Assembly (NCBI RefSeq): GCF_963082495.1
Contig: NZ_CAUJAN010000001.1
Location: forward strand, 372,001-436,000
Direction: 5' to 3'
Source of the DNA: Methanobrevibacter sp. V74
GTDB lineage: Archaea > Methanobacteriota > Methanobacteria > Methanobacteriales > Methanobacteriaceae
DNA: 64,000 nucleotides
The translations under genes and the position numbers were made by a program. Numbering within the stretch: the first letter of the stretch is position 1; each line of letters opens with the position of its first letter. A model generated the notes under the pieces. It made no database searches. It was not told the origin of the DNA and worked only from the letters and a program-made list of their open reading frames with translations. Of this stretch, positions 1 through 9,060 are shown piece by piece.

Positions 1-126
1 CGTTTGTTTGCTATGAGGCATATTAAAACAGACAATGCTCTTTTAAGAATTATTGATAAAAGTCAAGATAAAGGAATTGTAAAAATCGCCAAAGTAGTAA
101 GAGAAATCAATGCCTCAAAACAATGA
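1..126 (+). CDS. C-terminal end of an unrecognised protein (partial)
   Basis: An open frame runs from the first base of the window to a TGA at 124-126, giving the last 41 residues of a protein that begins outside the window. The end is basic (KIAKVVREINASKQ) with no motif I can assign. It is followed by about 108 bases of AT-rich DNA before mch. Frame and codon use look like the neighbouring genes, so I take it as real. The function is unknown. Confidence 0.5.
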   Translation, partial: RLFAMRHIKTDNALLRIIDKSQDKGIVKIAKVVREINASKQ

Positions 127-194
127 TTTAATCTATTTTATTAAGATTCATTTAGGCAAATATAAATAATAATAAAAATAAATTTTTACTCAAT

Positions 195-211
195 AACTTA
201 ATATTTAAGTT
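195..211. promoter_or_regulatory. Palindrome in the leader/promoter of mch
   Basis: AACTTAA-TAT-TTAAGTT is a perfect 7-bp inverted repeat ending about 23 bases before the mch start codon and just upstream of the GAGG ribosome binding site near 222. It could be an operator or a short leader hairpin. A similar ACTTAA/TTAAGT pair with a longer spacer lies upstream of the XRE-cupin gene (10863-10880). The regulatory role is inference; only the symmetry is seen. Confidence 0.35.
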
Positions 212-234
212 AAATTTTTTTAGAGGTTAAAACT

Positions 235-1206
235 ATGGTAAGTGTAAACTTAGAAGCTAAAAAAACCGTAGATGTAATGATTGAAAAAGCAGATGAAATA
301 AACATCGCTGTTGCAACTTTAAAAAATGGTGCTACAGTTCTTGATTGTGGTGTTAATGTAGATGGAAGTTTTAAAGCCGGAGAACTTTATACTAAAGTTT
401 GTCTTGGTGGAGTTGCCGATGTTGGAATTTCAATTCCTGGAGATTTATCTGAAAAATTCGCACTTCCTTCAGTAAAAATTAAAACTGACTCACCTTCTAT
501 TTCAACCTTAGGTTCTCAAAAAGCGGGCTGGTCTGTTTCTGTGGGTGATTTCTTTGCATTAGGTTCAGGACCTGCAAGGGCAATCGCTTTAAAACCAGCA
601 GAAACTTATGAGGAAATTGGTTATGATGACAAAGATGCAGAATTAGCAATTTTAACTCTTGAAGCTGATGTATTGCCAGGTGAAGATGTTGCTCAATATA
701 TTGCTGATGAATGTGATGTTAATGTTAAAAATGTTTACTTGCTTGTAGCTCCTACTTCTTCTCTTGTTGGATCTATTCAAATTTCAGGCAGAGTAGTTGA
801 AAACGGAACTTACAAAATGTTGGAAGCTATTAAATTTGATGTAACTAAAGTAAAACATGCAGCAGGTATTGCACCAATAGCACCAATTGACCCAAACGGA
901 TTAAAAGCAATGGGTAAAACAAATGATGCAGTATTGTTCGGTGGAAGAACCTATTACTATATTGAATCTGATGAAAATGATGATATTGCTGATGTGGCAG
1001 CTAAATTACCATCTTCTGCAGCTGATGGGTATGGCAAACCGTTCTTCGACGTATTTAAAGAAGCTGAATTTGACTTCTATAAAATCGATAAAGGAATGTT
1101 TGCTCCTGCTGAAGTAGTAATTAATGATTTAACTACTGGTAAAATTTACAAAGAAGGTTTTGTTAACGTGGATTTGCTTAAAAAATCCTTTGGGGTAGAT
1201 GGATAA
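235..1206 (+). CDS. mch: Methenyltetrahydromethanopterin cyclohydrolase
   Basis: Cytoplasmic enzyme of hydrogenotrophic methanogenesis; it interconverts 5-formyl- and 5,10-methenyl-tetrahydromethanopterin. The 323-aa product is full length for the family and colinear from the N-terminus (VSVNLEAKKTVDVMIEKADE) through the glycine-rich SVGDFFALGSGPARA segment (about residues 101-115) to the FGGRTYYY region (about 236-243). The start at 235 is supported by GAGG about 9 bases upstream. It appears monocistronic: an AT-rich gap precedes it and a T-rich stretch (1206-1223) with a weak GATG/CATC hairpin follows. The family is diagnostic of methanogens and a few relatives, so it anchors the identity of the organism. 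Confidence 0.96.
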   Translation: MVSVNLEAKKTVDVMIEKADEINIAVATLKNGATVLDCGVNVDGSFKAGELYTKVCLGGVADVGISIPGDLSEKFALPSVKIKTDSPSISTLGSQKAGWSVSVGDFFALGSGPARAIALKPAETYEEIGYDDKDAELAILTLEADVLPGEDVAQYIADECDVNVKNVYLLVAPTSSLVGSIQISGRVVENGTYKMLEAIKFDVTKVKHAAGIAPIAPIDPNGLKAMGKTNDAVLFGGRTYYYIESDENDDIADVAAKLPSSAADGYGKPFFDVFKEAEFDFYKIDKGMFAPAEVVINDLTTGKIYKEGFVNVDLLKKSFGVDG

Positions 1207-1363
1207 TTTTTCATCTATTTTTTTTAATAAACATTTTAATGTTAATTTTGTATTACATTTTTTAAACAATTTATTCATTGTTTATTTTTCTTCCTTTTTT
1301 TAGAAAATATCTATCATTTATATTTAAATAGTATAAAATTTATAATATTTAATGGTGAATATT

Positions 1364-2143
1364 ATGGAAATATTTGAAATTTTAAAAAATTCTATTAGAT
1401 ATCCATTTACAGACATTAAAACATTTTTAATTATTGGTGTGCTATTTTTTGCGAGTTTTATTTCTAATTTTCCCGGCACATTTCTTAAAAATGAGTTTAT
1501 GGTTATAGTTGGAGGTATTGTTTCATTAATAATTACAATAATTGTTATTGGTTATGAATTAGATGTTTTAAAATTTGGTATTGAGTTAAAAGATGAATTA
1601 CCTTCTATTGATATTAAAAGAAATCTTAAAAATGGAATTAAATTGTTTATTGTAGATATTATATATTATTTTATTCCACTGGTTGTTATTACCATAGCAT
1701 TATTTATTTTCACTGGAATTGCTGCAACAAAGGTGACTAATCTGGAGTTTGTAGGTAATGTAACTCCTGTTGATTTGTTAAATACTATTTTAACACCAGA
1801 TTTTGCTGCATCTATAATTATTGTTGCTATTGTTTTAATAATAATGTGTATAATGTTTTCATTATTGGCATTAATGGGACAATCTAGACTGGCAAAAACA
1901 GGCAGTATTGATGATGCAATACGTTTTGGTAAATCTTATAGGGATTTAAAAGAAATTGGTGTTGGAAAAACATTAGCTTTAATAATTTTGCTATATATTT
2001 TAATATTGGTTATTTTTTTAATAATGGCAGTTATCAGTTTGATTCCAGTTATTGGTATAATTATAGCATTTATTGTTGGCGATACATTTATTGCATTTGT
2101 ACAATATAGGGCATTTGGTTTATTATACTCAGAAATAGCTTAA
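1364..2143 (+). CDS. DUF4013-type multi-pass membrane protein
   Basis: A hydrophobic 259-aa protein with about six predicted membrane segments (roughly residues 20-40, 44-70, 100-122, 150-180, 205-230 and 232-255) and few charged loops. The layout, with an N-terminal IRYPF segment and glycine-rich later helices, resembles the DUF4013 family common in methanogens, whose function is unknown. An in-frame ATG lies at 1352, but GGTGA at 1354-1358 places the ribosome binding site five bases before the ATG at 1364, so I prefer that start. It is a single gene ending in a strong hairpin terminator that overlaps its stop codon. Confidence 0.75.
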   Translation: MEIFEILKNSIRYPFTDIKTFLIIGVLFFASFISNFPGTFLKNEFMVIVGGIVSLIITIIVIGYELDVLKFGIELKDELPSIDIKRNLKNGIKLFIVDIIYYFIPLVVITIALFIFTGIAATKVTNLEFVGNVTPVDLLNTILTPDFAASIIIVAIVLIIMCIMFSLLALMGQSRLAKTGSIDDAIRFGKSYRDLKEIGVGKTLALIILLYILILVIFLIMAVISLIPVIGIIIAFIVGDTFIAFVQYRAFGLLYSEIA

Positions 2144-2171
2144 TTTTTAAGCTATTTTTTATTTTTTTTAG
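2134..2171 (+). terminator. Hairpin plus T-tract after the DUF4013 gene
   Basis: AATAGCTTA and TAAGCTATT form a perfect 9-bp stem around a 5-nt loop (2134-2156), followed by a T-rich run to about 2170. The left arm includes the end of the coding region and its TAA. It has the form of an intrinsic terminator. Confidence 0.6.
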
Positions 2172-2207
2172 GTTTGCCTAAAATTATGTTCATTTTTTTT
2201 AAAAAAG

Positions 2208-2218
2208 TTTTTAAATAA
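2208..2218 (+). promoter_or_regulatory. Probable TATA box of the first rubrerythrin gene
   Basis: TTTTTAAATAAT is preceded by a purine-rich BRE-like AAAAAAG. It lies about 40 bases upstream of the chosen ATG at 2255, which puts transcription start near 2240, just before the GGAG ribosome binding site at 2242-2245. This is an inference from archaeal promoter spacing. Confidence 0.4.
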
Positions 2219-2254
2219 TGAAACTAATATCATATATTATTGGAGATGTATATC

Positions 2255-2800
2255 ATGACTGATTTAAAAGGTACTCAAACTGAAAAAAATTTGGAATACG
2301 CATTTGCTGGTGAGTCTCAAGCTCACACAAAATATCAATACTTTGCTAATAAAGCAAAAGAGGAAGGATATGTTCAAATCCATGATATTTTCATGGAAAC
2401 TTCTAAAAATGAAAGGGAACATGCTAAAATCTGGTTCAAATTATTACACGATGAAAAAATTCCAGACACAATAGCTAACCTCAATGCAGCAGCAGATGGT
2501 GAAAACGAAGAATGGACTTCAATGTACAAAGGATTTGCAGAAACCGCTAAAGAAGAAGGTTTCCCAATGATTGCATTCTTATTTGAAAAGGTTGGAGCAA
2601 TCGAAAAAGAACATGAAGAGAGATACAGAACATTACTTGCTAATGTAGAAAACAATTCTGTATTTGAAAAAGAAGAAGAAATTGAATGGAAATGTGAAAA
2701 TTGTGGATTTGTTTTCAAAGGTCCTAATGCGCCTGAAAAATGTCCAGTTTGCGGATTTCCAAAAGCACACTTTGAAGAAAGAGCTACTAACTTTAAATAA
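2255..2800 (+). CDS. rbr: Rubrerythrin (diiron plus rubredoxin domains)
   Basis: Non-heme diiron peroxidase that reduces hydrogen peroxide with electrons from a rubredoxin-type centre; cytoplasmic, used by anaerobes against oxidative stress. The 182-aa protein has the ferritin-like four-helix domain (about 1-135) with ligand motifs in [16 protein letters not shown] and [10 protein letters not shown], then a C-terminal rubredoxin domain with C147-x2-C150 and C163-x2-C166. I take the ATG at 2255 (MTDLKG), nine bases after GGAG; the ATG at 2246 would abut the ribosome binding site. It is closely similar to the second rubrerythrin at 3306, down to identical cysteine positions, so the two are paralogues. 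Confidence 0.93.
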   Translation: MTDLKGTQTEKNLEYAFAGESQAHTKYQYFANKAKEEGYVQIHDIFMETSKNEREHAKIWFKLLHDEKIPDTIANLNAAADGENEEWTSMYKGFAETAKEEGFPMIAFLFEKVGAIEKEHEERYRTLLANVENNSVFEKEEEIEWKCENCGFVFKGPNAPEKCPVCGFPKAHFEERATNFK

Positions 2801-2809
2801 GTGCTCTAC

Positions 2810-2826
2810 TTTTTTTTATTTTTTTT
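2810..2826 (+). terminator. T-rich terminator after the first rubrerythrin
   Basis: A nearly pure T tract (interrupted by one A) begins ten bases after the stop codon. Oligo-T runs are typical archaeal termination signals. No strong hairpin is present. Confidence 0.4.
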
Positions 2827-2854
2827 AGATATTTATCATCTATTCGGTGATTAA

Positions 2855-3187
2855 ATGAATAAGATGGTTGTATTTTTCATCAAACACCCTAATCATCCAG
2901 ATGTATCAATTAAAGGATTAATTGATGGGGATTACTTATTAGATGAAGAAGCTATGCAATATGCAGGTGGAATTATTCAATATTATCAAGGAGATAATCT
3001 TAGATGGGATTTTCCAGTTAATCCATTTATGAAAAACTCTATTAAATGGAATGATTTTGAGGAATTAAAAGGAATTATCTCAAGAGATGAGAAATCTTTT
3101 GCTTTCATGGTATTTGAAGGTGATGAGAATGTATCTAATTTTGGTAATGATGAAATGATAATTGAAAGAGAAGTCATTACTTGGTGA
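2855..3187 (+). CDS. Unrecognised small acidic protein between two rubrerythrins
   Basis: A 110-aa soluble protein with no signal peptide, membrane segment or cysteine. It begins MNKMVVFFIKHPNHPD and is rich in acidic and aromatic residues (QYYQGDNLRWDF in the middle). GGTGA at 2846-2850 lies four bases before the ATG, so the start is well supported. I do not recognise the family. It sits between two peroxide-detoxifying rubrerythrins in the same orientation, separated from each by a likely terminator or promoter. A role linked to oxidative stress is only suggested by position. Confidence 0.7.
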   Translation: MNKMVVFFIKHPNHPDVSIKGLIDGDYLLDEEAMQYAGGIIQYYQGDNLRWDFPVNPFMKNSIKWNDFEELKGIISRDEKSFAFMVFEGDENVSNFGNDEMIIEREVITW

Positions 3188-3257
3188 TTTTAGAGTAGAA
3201 GAGTCTTCATTGTTTAATTATTTAGTTGTGACTAAATTTTTTGCACAGTAAAAGGCA

Positions 3258-3271
3258 ATATTTAAATATTA
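3258..3271 (+). promoter_or_regulatory. Probable TATA box of the second rubrerythrin gene
   Basis: ATATTTAAATATTA, preceded by AAAAGGCA (BRE-like), lies about 42 bases upstream of the start codon at 3306. The spacing matches the promoter of the first rubrerythrin. The element is itself palindromic (AATATTTAAATATT). Confidence 0.4.
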
Positions 3272-3305
3272 TATTAAAAATAAAATTACTAACGGAGATG
3301 TTATT

Positions 3306-3851
3306 ATGGCAGATTTAAAAGGAAGTAAAACTGAAGAAAATTTAAAAACTGCACTTGCAGGAGAATCTCAGGCACGTGTAAAATATGAATTTTATGCTTC
3401 TCAAGCTAAAAAAGATGGTTATGTTGAAATTAAAGAAATTTTCCAAGAATCATCTGACAATGAAAAAGAACATGCAAAAATTTGGTTTAAATTATTAAAC
3501 GGTGGAAAAGTGCCGGACACTGAAACCAATCTCGCAGATGCGGCAGCGGGTGAACATGAAGAATGGACTTCAATGTACAAAGGATTTGCTGAAACCGCAC
3601 GTGAAGAAGGTTTAGAGGATATTGCAGATTTATTTGATGCAGCCGGTGCAACTGAAAAAGCACACGAAGAAAGATATAATGCATTATCCTCTAAAATCAA
3701 AGCAGGTAAAGTATTTAAAAAAGATGAAGAAATTGCATGGAAATGTAATAATTGTGGATACATCCATTATGGAAAGGAAGCTCCAGAAGTATGTCCATTA
3801 TGTGATCACCCACAAGCACACTTTAGAAAACAGGATACTAGTTATATCTAA
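3306..3851 (+). CDS. rbr: Rubrerythrin, second copy
   Basis: The same peroxidase family and architecture as the gene at 2255: 181 aa, diiron helical domain with AGESQARVKYEF, NEKEH and ATEKAHEERY, then a rubredoxin domain with C147-x2-C150 and C163-x2-C166. A GGAG ribosome binding site lies 8-10 bases before the ATG. It has its own TATA-like promoter and a T-rich terminator (3854-3878), so the two copies are probably transcribed separately. Some segments are identical to the first copy ([14 protein letters not shown]), which points to gene duplication. Confidence 0.93.
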   Translation: MADLKGSKTEENLKTALAGESQARVKYEFYASQAKKDGYVEIKEIFQESSDNEKEHAKIWFKLLNGGKVPDTETNLADAAAGEHEEWTSMYKGFAETAREEGLEDIADLFDAAGATEKAHEERYNALSSKIKAGKVFKKDEEIAWKCNNCGYIHYGKEAPEVCPLCDHPQAHFRKQDTSYI

Positions 3852-3853
3852 AT

Positions 3854-3878
3854 CTTTTTTTCTATTTTCTTTTTTTTT
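3854..3878 (+). terminator. T-rich terminator after the second rubrerythrin
   Basis: Two long T runs broken by CTA and C follow three bases after the stop codon at 3851. There is no clear hairpin; this is a typical archaeal oligo-T end. Confidence 0.4.
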
Positions 3879-3964
3879 ATTAACCGTCCCTCACCAATTT
3901 TAAAACAACTTTTTAGTTAAATATATATTTCATAATAATCTAATAACCTTTTAAAAGTGATATT

Positions 3965-5371
3965 ATGATTGAAAACAATATTTGCCTTTTAACAGATAGT
4001 TATAAAGTAACTCATCACTATTTCTACCCAGAATGTACTGAAAAAATGTATTCCTATCTTGAAAGTAGATTAGGTGCTGAATTTAATAAAACTATCTTTT
4101 ATGGGCTTCAATATATAATTAAAAAGTATTTGGAAGGTCAAATTGTTACACAAGAAAAAATTGATGAAGCAGATAAATTAATCACCGCTCATATTGGTGA
4201 TGATATTTTCAATAAAAAAGGTTGGGAGTATATTCTTGATAACTGTGATGGTAATTTGCCTATTGAAATCAAAGCAGTAGCTGAAGGAACACCTGTTGAG
4301 GTAGGCAATGTTTTAATGACTATTGAAAACACTGATAAAAAATCTTTTTGGTTAGTAAATTATCTTGAATCATTATTATTGTAAGTTTGGTATCCATCAA
4401 CAGTTGCAACATTGTCTGCGGAGGTTCGTAAATTATGTACTTTTTATTTAAATGTTACAGGTTCTAGCTTGGACAATTTAAATTTTATGTTGCATGATTT
4501 TGGATATAGGGGAGCTACATCTACTGAATCATCACGATTAGCTGGTTCTGCTCATTTATTGAGTTTTTCTGGAACTGATACTATTCCAGCATTAGCAATC
4601 CCCGATAACTATTACAATGATCCAGATGTATATGGTTTTAGTGTTCAAGCAACAGAACATAGTGTCATGACTTCTCTTGGTCCTGATGGTGAATTAACAC
4701 AGGTTCTTAATGTGATTGATAATGCTAAAGATGGAATCTTATCTATGGTTATTGATTCTTATAATTATAAGAATTTTTTAACTCAGGCGGGAATTAAAGG
4801 TTCTGTTTTAAATAATGCCATCAATAATTTCTTAAAAATCAAAGGCAATAAAATAGTTTTCAGACCGGACAGTGGAGAACCGGTATCTACAACTATTGAT
4901 TGTTTAAATATCTTGGAGAAAGTTTTGGATCTCATTTGACAGATAAAGGATATAAGGTATTCGATGCCAATATTGGACTGTTATGGGGTGATGGACTGGA
5001 CTATCATAAAATCCGTGATATACTATTCGCCATGAAAACTAATGGATGGGCGGCTGAAAATATTATATTTGGAATGGGTGGTGGATTACATACTTCTGTT
5101 AATCGTGATACTCAGAGAAACGCTTTAAATGTTCCGCTCAATTATGCAATGGTGAATGGAAGGATATATTTAAAAACCCATTAGACTCAAGCAAAAAGTC
5201 TAAAACAGGTAGATTCAAATTAATAAATGAAAATAATTCATTTAAAACTATTCCAATTGATAATGATGGTGAAAACATGTTGCGCACTGTTTTTAGAAAT
5301 GGGGAACTATTAATTGAGGATAAATTTTCATATATTAAAGATAGAACGTTAAATTATTCGAGCAGGTAGTT
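3965..5371 (+). pseudogene. Nicotinamide phosphoribosyltransferase (NAMPT), disrupted
   Basis: Pieces of one NAMPT-like protein lie in order. An N-terminus starts at 3965 (LLTDSYKVTHHYFYPE). An in-frame TAA at 4382-4384 interrupts LESLLL-stop-VWYPSTVAT. A middle piece runs to about 4938 (HDFGYRGATSTESS, FSGTDTIPAL, FRPDSGEP). A frame change near 4920 leads to GYKVFDANIGLLWGDGLD and GMGGGLHTSVNRDTQRNAL. Another near 5160 leads to FKNPLDSSKKSKTGRFKL and a stop at 5369-5371. The intact enzyme would make nicotinamide mononucleotide from nicotinamide and PRPP for NAD salvage. Three separate lesions argue for a true pseudogene over a single sequencing error. It stands alone, without other NAD genes. 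Confidence 0.85.
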
Positions 5372-5569
5372 ATTCTTCATATTTCAGGTTCTGCCAAATA
5401 GTGGAAGGATTATATATATTTATTGATTGATGATGAATTTAACTTCATTAATCAAATTCTTTTTTTTTCAAACCAACATTATTTATATTATAGTAAACTT
5501 AAATACAAATACTTTACACATTTTACCAAGTTTTTGTGTTTAATTTGGTATAATGGAGGAAATTATTAG

Positions 5570-8500
5570 ATGAAATTTAAATTTATAGCGATTATATCAA
5601 TATTTATATGTTTATTAATTCTAATTCCATCAAGCTTTGCAGTTGATAATGAAACAAATAATAATGGGGGTAATGTTTTAACCGCAGATTACTATTTTAA
5701 TGCAAATATCGAAAATGACACTGGAAATGGAACTGCAGATAACCCTTACAAAAATTTGAATTATTATAACCTTAAAGATGATTCAATTATTCATTTAGCT
5801 AGTGGTACGTATGATTTTAATGGCCACAAAACAATTAGAAATGTAACGATTATTGGTGAAAATGCAAGTACAACATTTGTTAAAAATGCAATGTTTATCT
5901 CTTCAACTTCATTAGCTATTTATAATGTCACGTTTGTTTCATCAACTATTATTAGTAAAGTTAATTTTACAGCCGTCAATACAGTATTTAGGGACTCATC
6001 ATCTACAAATGGCGGTGCAATCAGATCTAATGGCAATGTTAATTTGGATAGTTGTAGTTTTATAAACAATACAGCTAAATTTGGTGGGGCAATTTATATT
6101 AAAGGTGGTGTTTTGAATATTTCAAATTCTGAATTTATTAACAATAGTGCAACACTTTTCGGAGGAGCTATAATTTCTATAAGTTCAAATTCATCTTTAA
6201 GCAACATGTCTTTTAAAAATAACAAAGCTGGTTATTATGGTGGTGCAATATATTCGCTGTACTCTTTATTTAACCTAACCAATTCTTATTTGGATAATAA
6301 TTCTGCAAAAGAAGGGGGAGCATTGTTCATTGATGATGCAGATTCATGTCATATTTACTTAAATACATTTTCAAACAATAATGCAAGTACTGTTGGAGCT
6401 ATCTATTCAATATCTAACAATGTTGTAAGTTCTCTTGAAAATGGCAATACATTTATTAATAACTTCGGTTATTTTGCAAATGATGTTTTTGAAACTGATA
6501 CTCCAAATATGACAATTTCTAATGGGGAGTATATTTTAGTTTATTGTAATTCAACATATAATGGTCAATTGCCAAGCAGTTATAATCTAAAAACTTTAGG
6601 TTACGTAACTCCAGTTAAAGATCAAAAGACTGGAGGTAACTGTTGGGCATTTGCAACATTAGCCGCACTAGAATCATGTATCCTAAAAGCATCAAACGTT
6701 ACTTATGATTTGTCTGAAGAGAATATGAAGAATTTAATGTCATATTATTCAGATTATGGTTGGGATATGAAGCCTAATAATGGCGGATTTGATGATATGG
6801 GTGTTGGTTATCTTGTAAGTTGGTTAGGTCCTGTAAATGAAAGTGATGATGCTTATAATCCTTCAGGATTCTTATCACCAGTATTAAATAGTTTTTATCA
6901 TATTCAGAATGTCGTGTATTTGTCAAGAAGTTCATATACTGATAATAATGCAATAAAAATGGCTATTATGAATTATGGTGCTGTTGCAACAAGTATTCAT
7001 TGGAATGGTTCTTATGTAAATAATAATAATCACTATTATTATGGATCTTCAGGTGCAAATCATGCTATAACTATTGTTGGATGGGATGATAACTATTCTA
7101 AATATAATTTTAAAACTGCCCCGCCGGGTGATGGAGCATGGATAATTAAAAATAGTTGGGGGACTGATTCTGGAGATAAGGGATATTATTATGTTTCTTA
7201 TTATGATACCAAATGTGCTCAACCTGGAAGAGTAGATATCACTTATACTTTTATTTTAAATGACACTATTAAATATGATAAAAATTATCAATATGATATT
7301 CCCGGAAAAACTGACTACTTCTTAAACTCCTCAAGCACTATTTGGTATAAAAATAAATTCACTGCAACTGATTATGAGTATTTAGCGGCTGTTTCAACTT
7401 ATTTCAAAAAGGTAACTAATTATACATTTTATATTTATGTTAATAATGTTTTAAAGCATGCACAAAGTGGAATTTCTAATATGGGTTATTATACTTTGAA
7501 TTTAAATCAATTTGTATCACTTAGTAAGGGAGATATTTTTGAAGTTGTCTTTAAAATTACTGTAGATGGCGAAGCGGAGTTTCCTATATCCGAAGCCGTT
7601 TCTTTAAATAAATTATTATATTCAAAAAACACCTCATTTTTAAGCTATGATGGGAAAAACTGGGTAGATATATTTAATTTAACTTGGAATTACTCATCTC
7701 ATACTTATACCTCACAAGTAGCTTGTATTAAAGCATTCACTGTGTTAAATCTTATAAACACTACAACTAATTTAATTGTTAATATTTCTGGTGATAATTT
7801 TTATATTGCAGCAAATGTTTTAAATCAATATAACCGACCAGTAACTGGTGGAAATGTCACATTTAACATTAATGGAGTGGAATATGAAGTTCCAGTGGTA
7901 AATGGATTTGCCGTTCTTAATCTATCCAAACTTCCTTGGGAGATCAATATTAGTGCCATTTATGAAAATAATGGTTATATCTCATCAGATGATAATGATA
8001 ACTTTGTGATTAATTTTTTAAATACTACAATTTCTTTAATGTCCAATCATTATAATCCTGTCAATATTACTTTTACAATTTTAGACCAAAATGGGGATTT
8101 AGTTAATGCAGGTAATGTAACTATTAAAATTGATTCTAAAGAGTATACTGTTAAGGTAGTTAATGGTACTGCTAGTTTAAATCATGTTTTTGAAACTTTT
8201 GGTTTACATAATGTTTCAGCTATTTATAATGGGGCATATGCTTATAATTCATCAAGTATTAGTTCAAATGTCACTGTTTATTCATCAATCATTTCACAAG
8301 ATGAAGTCAAAACTTTAAATTCACAATATATATTTCAATTATTTGATAGATATAGTGTTCCTTTAAATAATGCTAAGGTATCTGTTATTATTAATTCTAA
8401 GTATTATCATGTGGTCACTGATGGGAATGGAATTGCTAGGTTAACCATTGGTTTAGCTCCTAATAATTATGTTATCCATATTATCAATCCGGCTACTGGA

Positions 8501-9043
8501 GAGATTAAAACTCAAAATATTAAAGTTGTAGCTAGAATAACCGAAAATGCATATTTAAAAATGTATTATGGGGAAGGTAAATATTATAAAGTTAAAGTTG
8601 CAGATGATAATGGAAAGGTTGCAGCAGGTGTTAAGGTAAAATTCAGCATAAATGGAAGAACTTATACTAAAAAAACTAATAGTAATGGCTATGCATCACT
8701 TAAAATATCCATAAATCCTGGAAAATATACTATCAAAACTACTTATAAGGGTTATAGTGTTTCCAATACGATCAATGTCAAAACCACCATAATCACTAAG
8801 GATCAGAGTGTTAAAAAAGGTGAAACCTTAAAATTCAAAGTTAAACTTTTAAACAAAAAAGGCAAAATCCTGAAAAAGAAAAATGTCAAAATAAATTTTA
8901 AGGGGAAAACCTATAAAGTAAAAACTAATTCTAAAGGAATAGCTACTTTAAAAATTAAAATCAAATATAAAATTGGAAAATACAATATTAAAACTAAATA
9001 TGGAAGTTTAACAGTTAAAAACAAGATAAAAATTAAAAAATAA
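5570..9043 (+). CDS. Secreted adhesin-like protein with papain-like (C1A) protease domain
   Basis: A 1157-aa surface protein. A signal peptide covers about residues 1-25 (hydrophobic IAIISIFICLLILIPSSFA). A beta-helix region (about 45-310) follows, with repeated N-N-S/T-A-K/x-x-G-G-A-I motifs as in archaeal adhesin-like proteins. A papain-fold domain (about 340-560) has Gln352, Cys358 in GGNCWAFATLAALES, His498 in NHAITIVGWDD and Asn528 in WIIKNSWG: the full C1A catalytic set. Two or three Ig-like repeats follow, then a strongly lysine-rich C-terminus (about 1080-1157) that could bind the cell wall. GGAGG lies ten bases before the ATG. A role in cleaving wall peptides or surface proteins, or in self-processing, is inference. 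Confidence 0.88.
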   Translation: MKFKFIAIISIFICLLILIPSSFAVDNETNNNGGNVLTADYYFNANIENDTGNGTADNPYKNLNYYNLKDDSIIHLASGTYDFNGHKTIRNVTIIGENASTTFVKNAMFISSTSLAIYNVTFVSSTIISKVNFTAVNTVFRDSSSTNGGAIRSNGNVNLDSCSFINNTAKFGGAIYIKGGVLNISNSEFINNSATLFGGAIISISSNSSLSNMSFKNNKAGYYGGAIYSLYSLFNLTNSYLDNNSAKEGGALFIDDADSCHIYLNTFSNNNASTVGAIYSISNNVVSSLENGNTFINNFGYFANDVFETDTPNMTISNGEYILVYCNSTYNGQLPSSYNLKTLGYVTPVKDQKTGGNCWAFATLAALESCILKASNVTYDLSEENMKNLMSYYSDYGWDMKPNNGGFDDMGVGYLVSWLGPVNESDDAYNPSGFLSPVLNSFYHIQNVVYLSRSSYTDNNAIKMAIMNYGAVATSIHWNGSYVNNNNHYYYGSSGANHAITIVGWDDNYSKYNFKTAPPGDGAWIIKNSWGTDSGDKGYYYVSYYDTKCAQPGRVDITYTFILNDTIKYDKNYQYDIPGKTDYFLNSSSTIWYKNKFTATDYEYLAAVSTYFKKVTNYTFYIYVNNVLKHAQSGISNMGYYTLNLNQFVSLSKGDIFEVVFKITVDGEAEFPISEAVSLNKLLYSKNTSFLSYDGKNWVDIFNLTWNYSSHTYTSQVACIKAFTVLNLINTTTNLIVNISGDNFYIAANVLNQYNRPVTGGNVTFNINGVEYEVPVVNGFAVLNLSKLPWEINISAIYENNGYISSDDNDNFVINFLNTTISLMSNHYNPVNITFTILDQNGDLVNAGNVTIKIDSKEYTVKVVNGTASLNHVFETFGLHNVSAIYNGAYAYNSSSISSNVTVYSSIISQDEVKTLNSQYIFQLFDRYSVPLNNAKVSVIINSKYYHVVTDGNGIARLTIGLAPNNYVIHIINPATGEIKTQNIKVVARITENAYLKMYYGEGKYYKVKVADDNGKVAAGVKVKFSINGRTYTKKTNSNGYASLKISINPGKYTIKTTYKGYSVSNTINVKTTIITKDQSVKKGETLKFKVKLLNKKGKILKKKNVKINFKGKTYKVKTNSKGIATLKIKIKYKIGKYNIKTKYGSLTVKNKIKIKK

Positions 9044-9060
9044 GGTTTCAAACCTTATTT
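9038..9060. terminator. Shared bidirectional terminator
   Basis: AAATAAGGTTT-C-AAACCTTATTT is a perfect 11-bp inverted repeat spanning the stop codons of the two convergent genes, which are only 11 bases apart. A and T runs on either side fit termination on both strands. Confidence 0.65.

Noticed and set aside
2374-2718. Long minus-strand open frame inside the first rubrerythrin gene (and the matching one at 3419-3763 in the second).
   Set aside because: They are shadows of the two paralogous coding regions, with serine-rich composition typical of antisense frames and no ribosome binding site.
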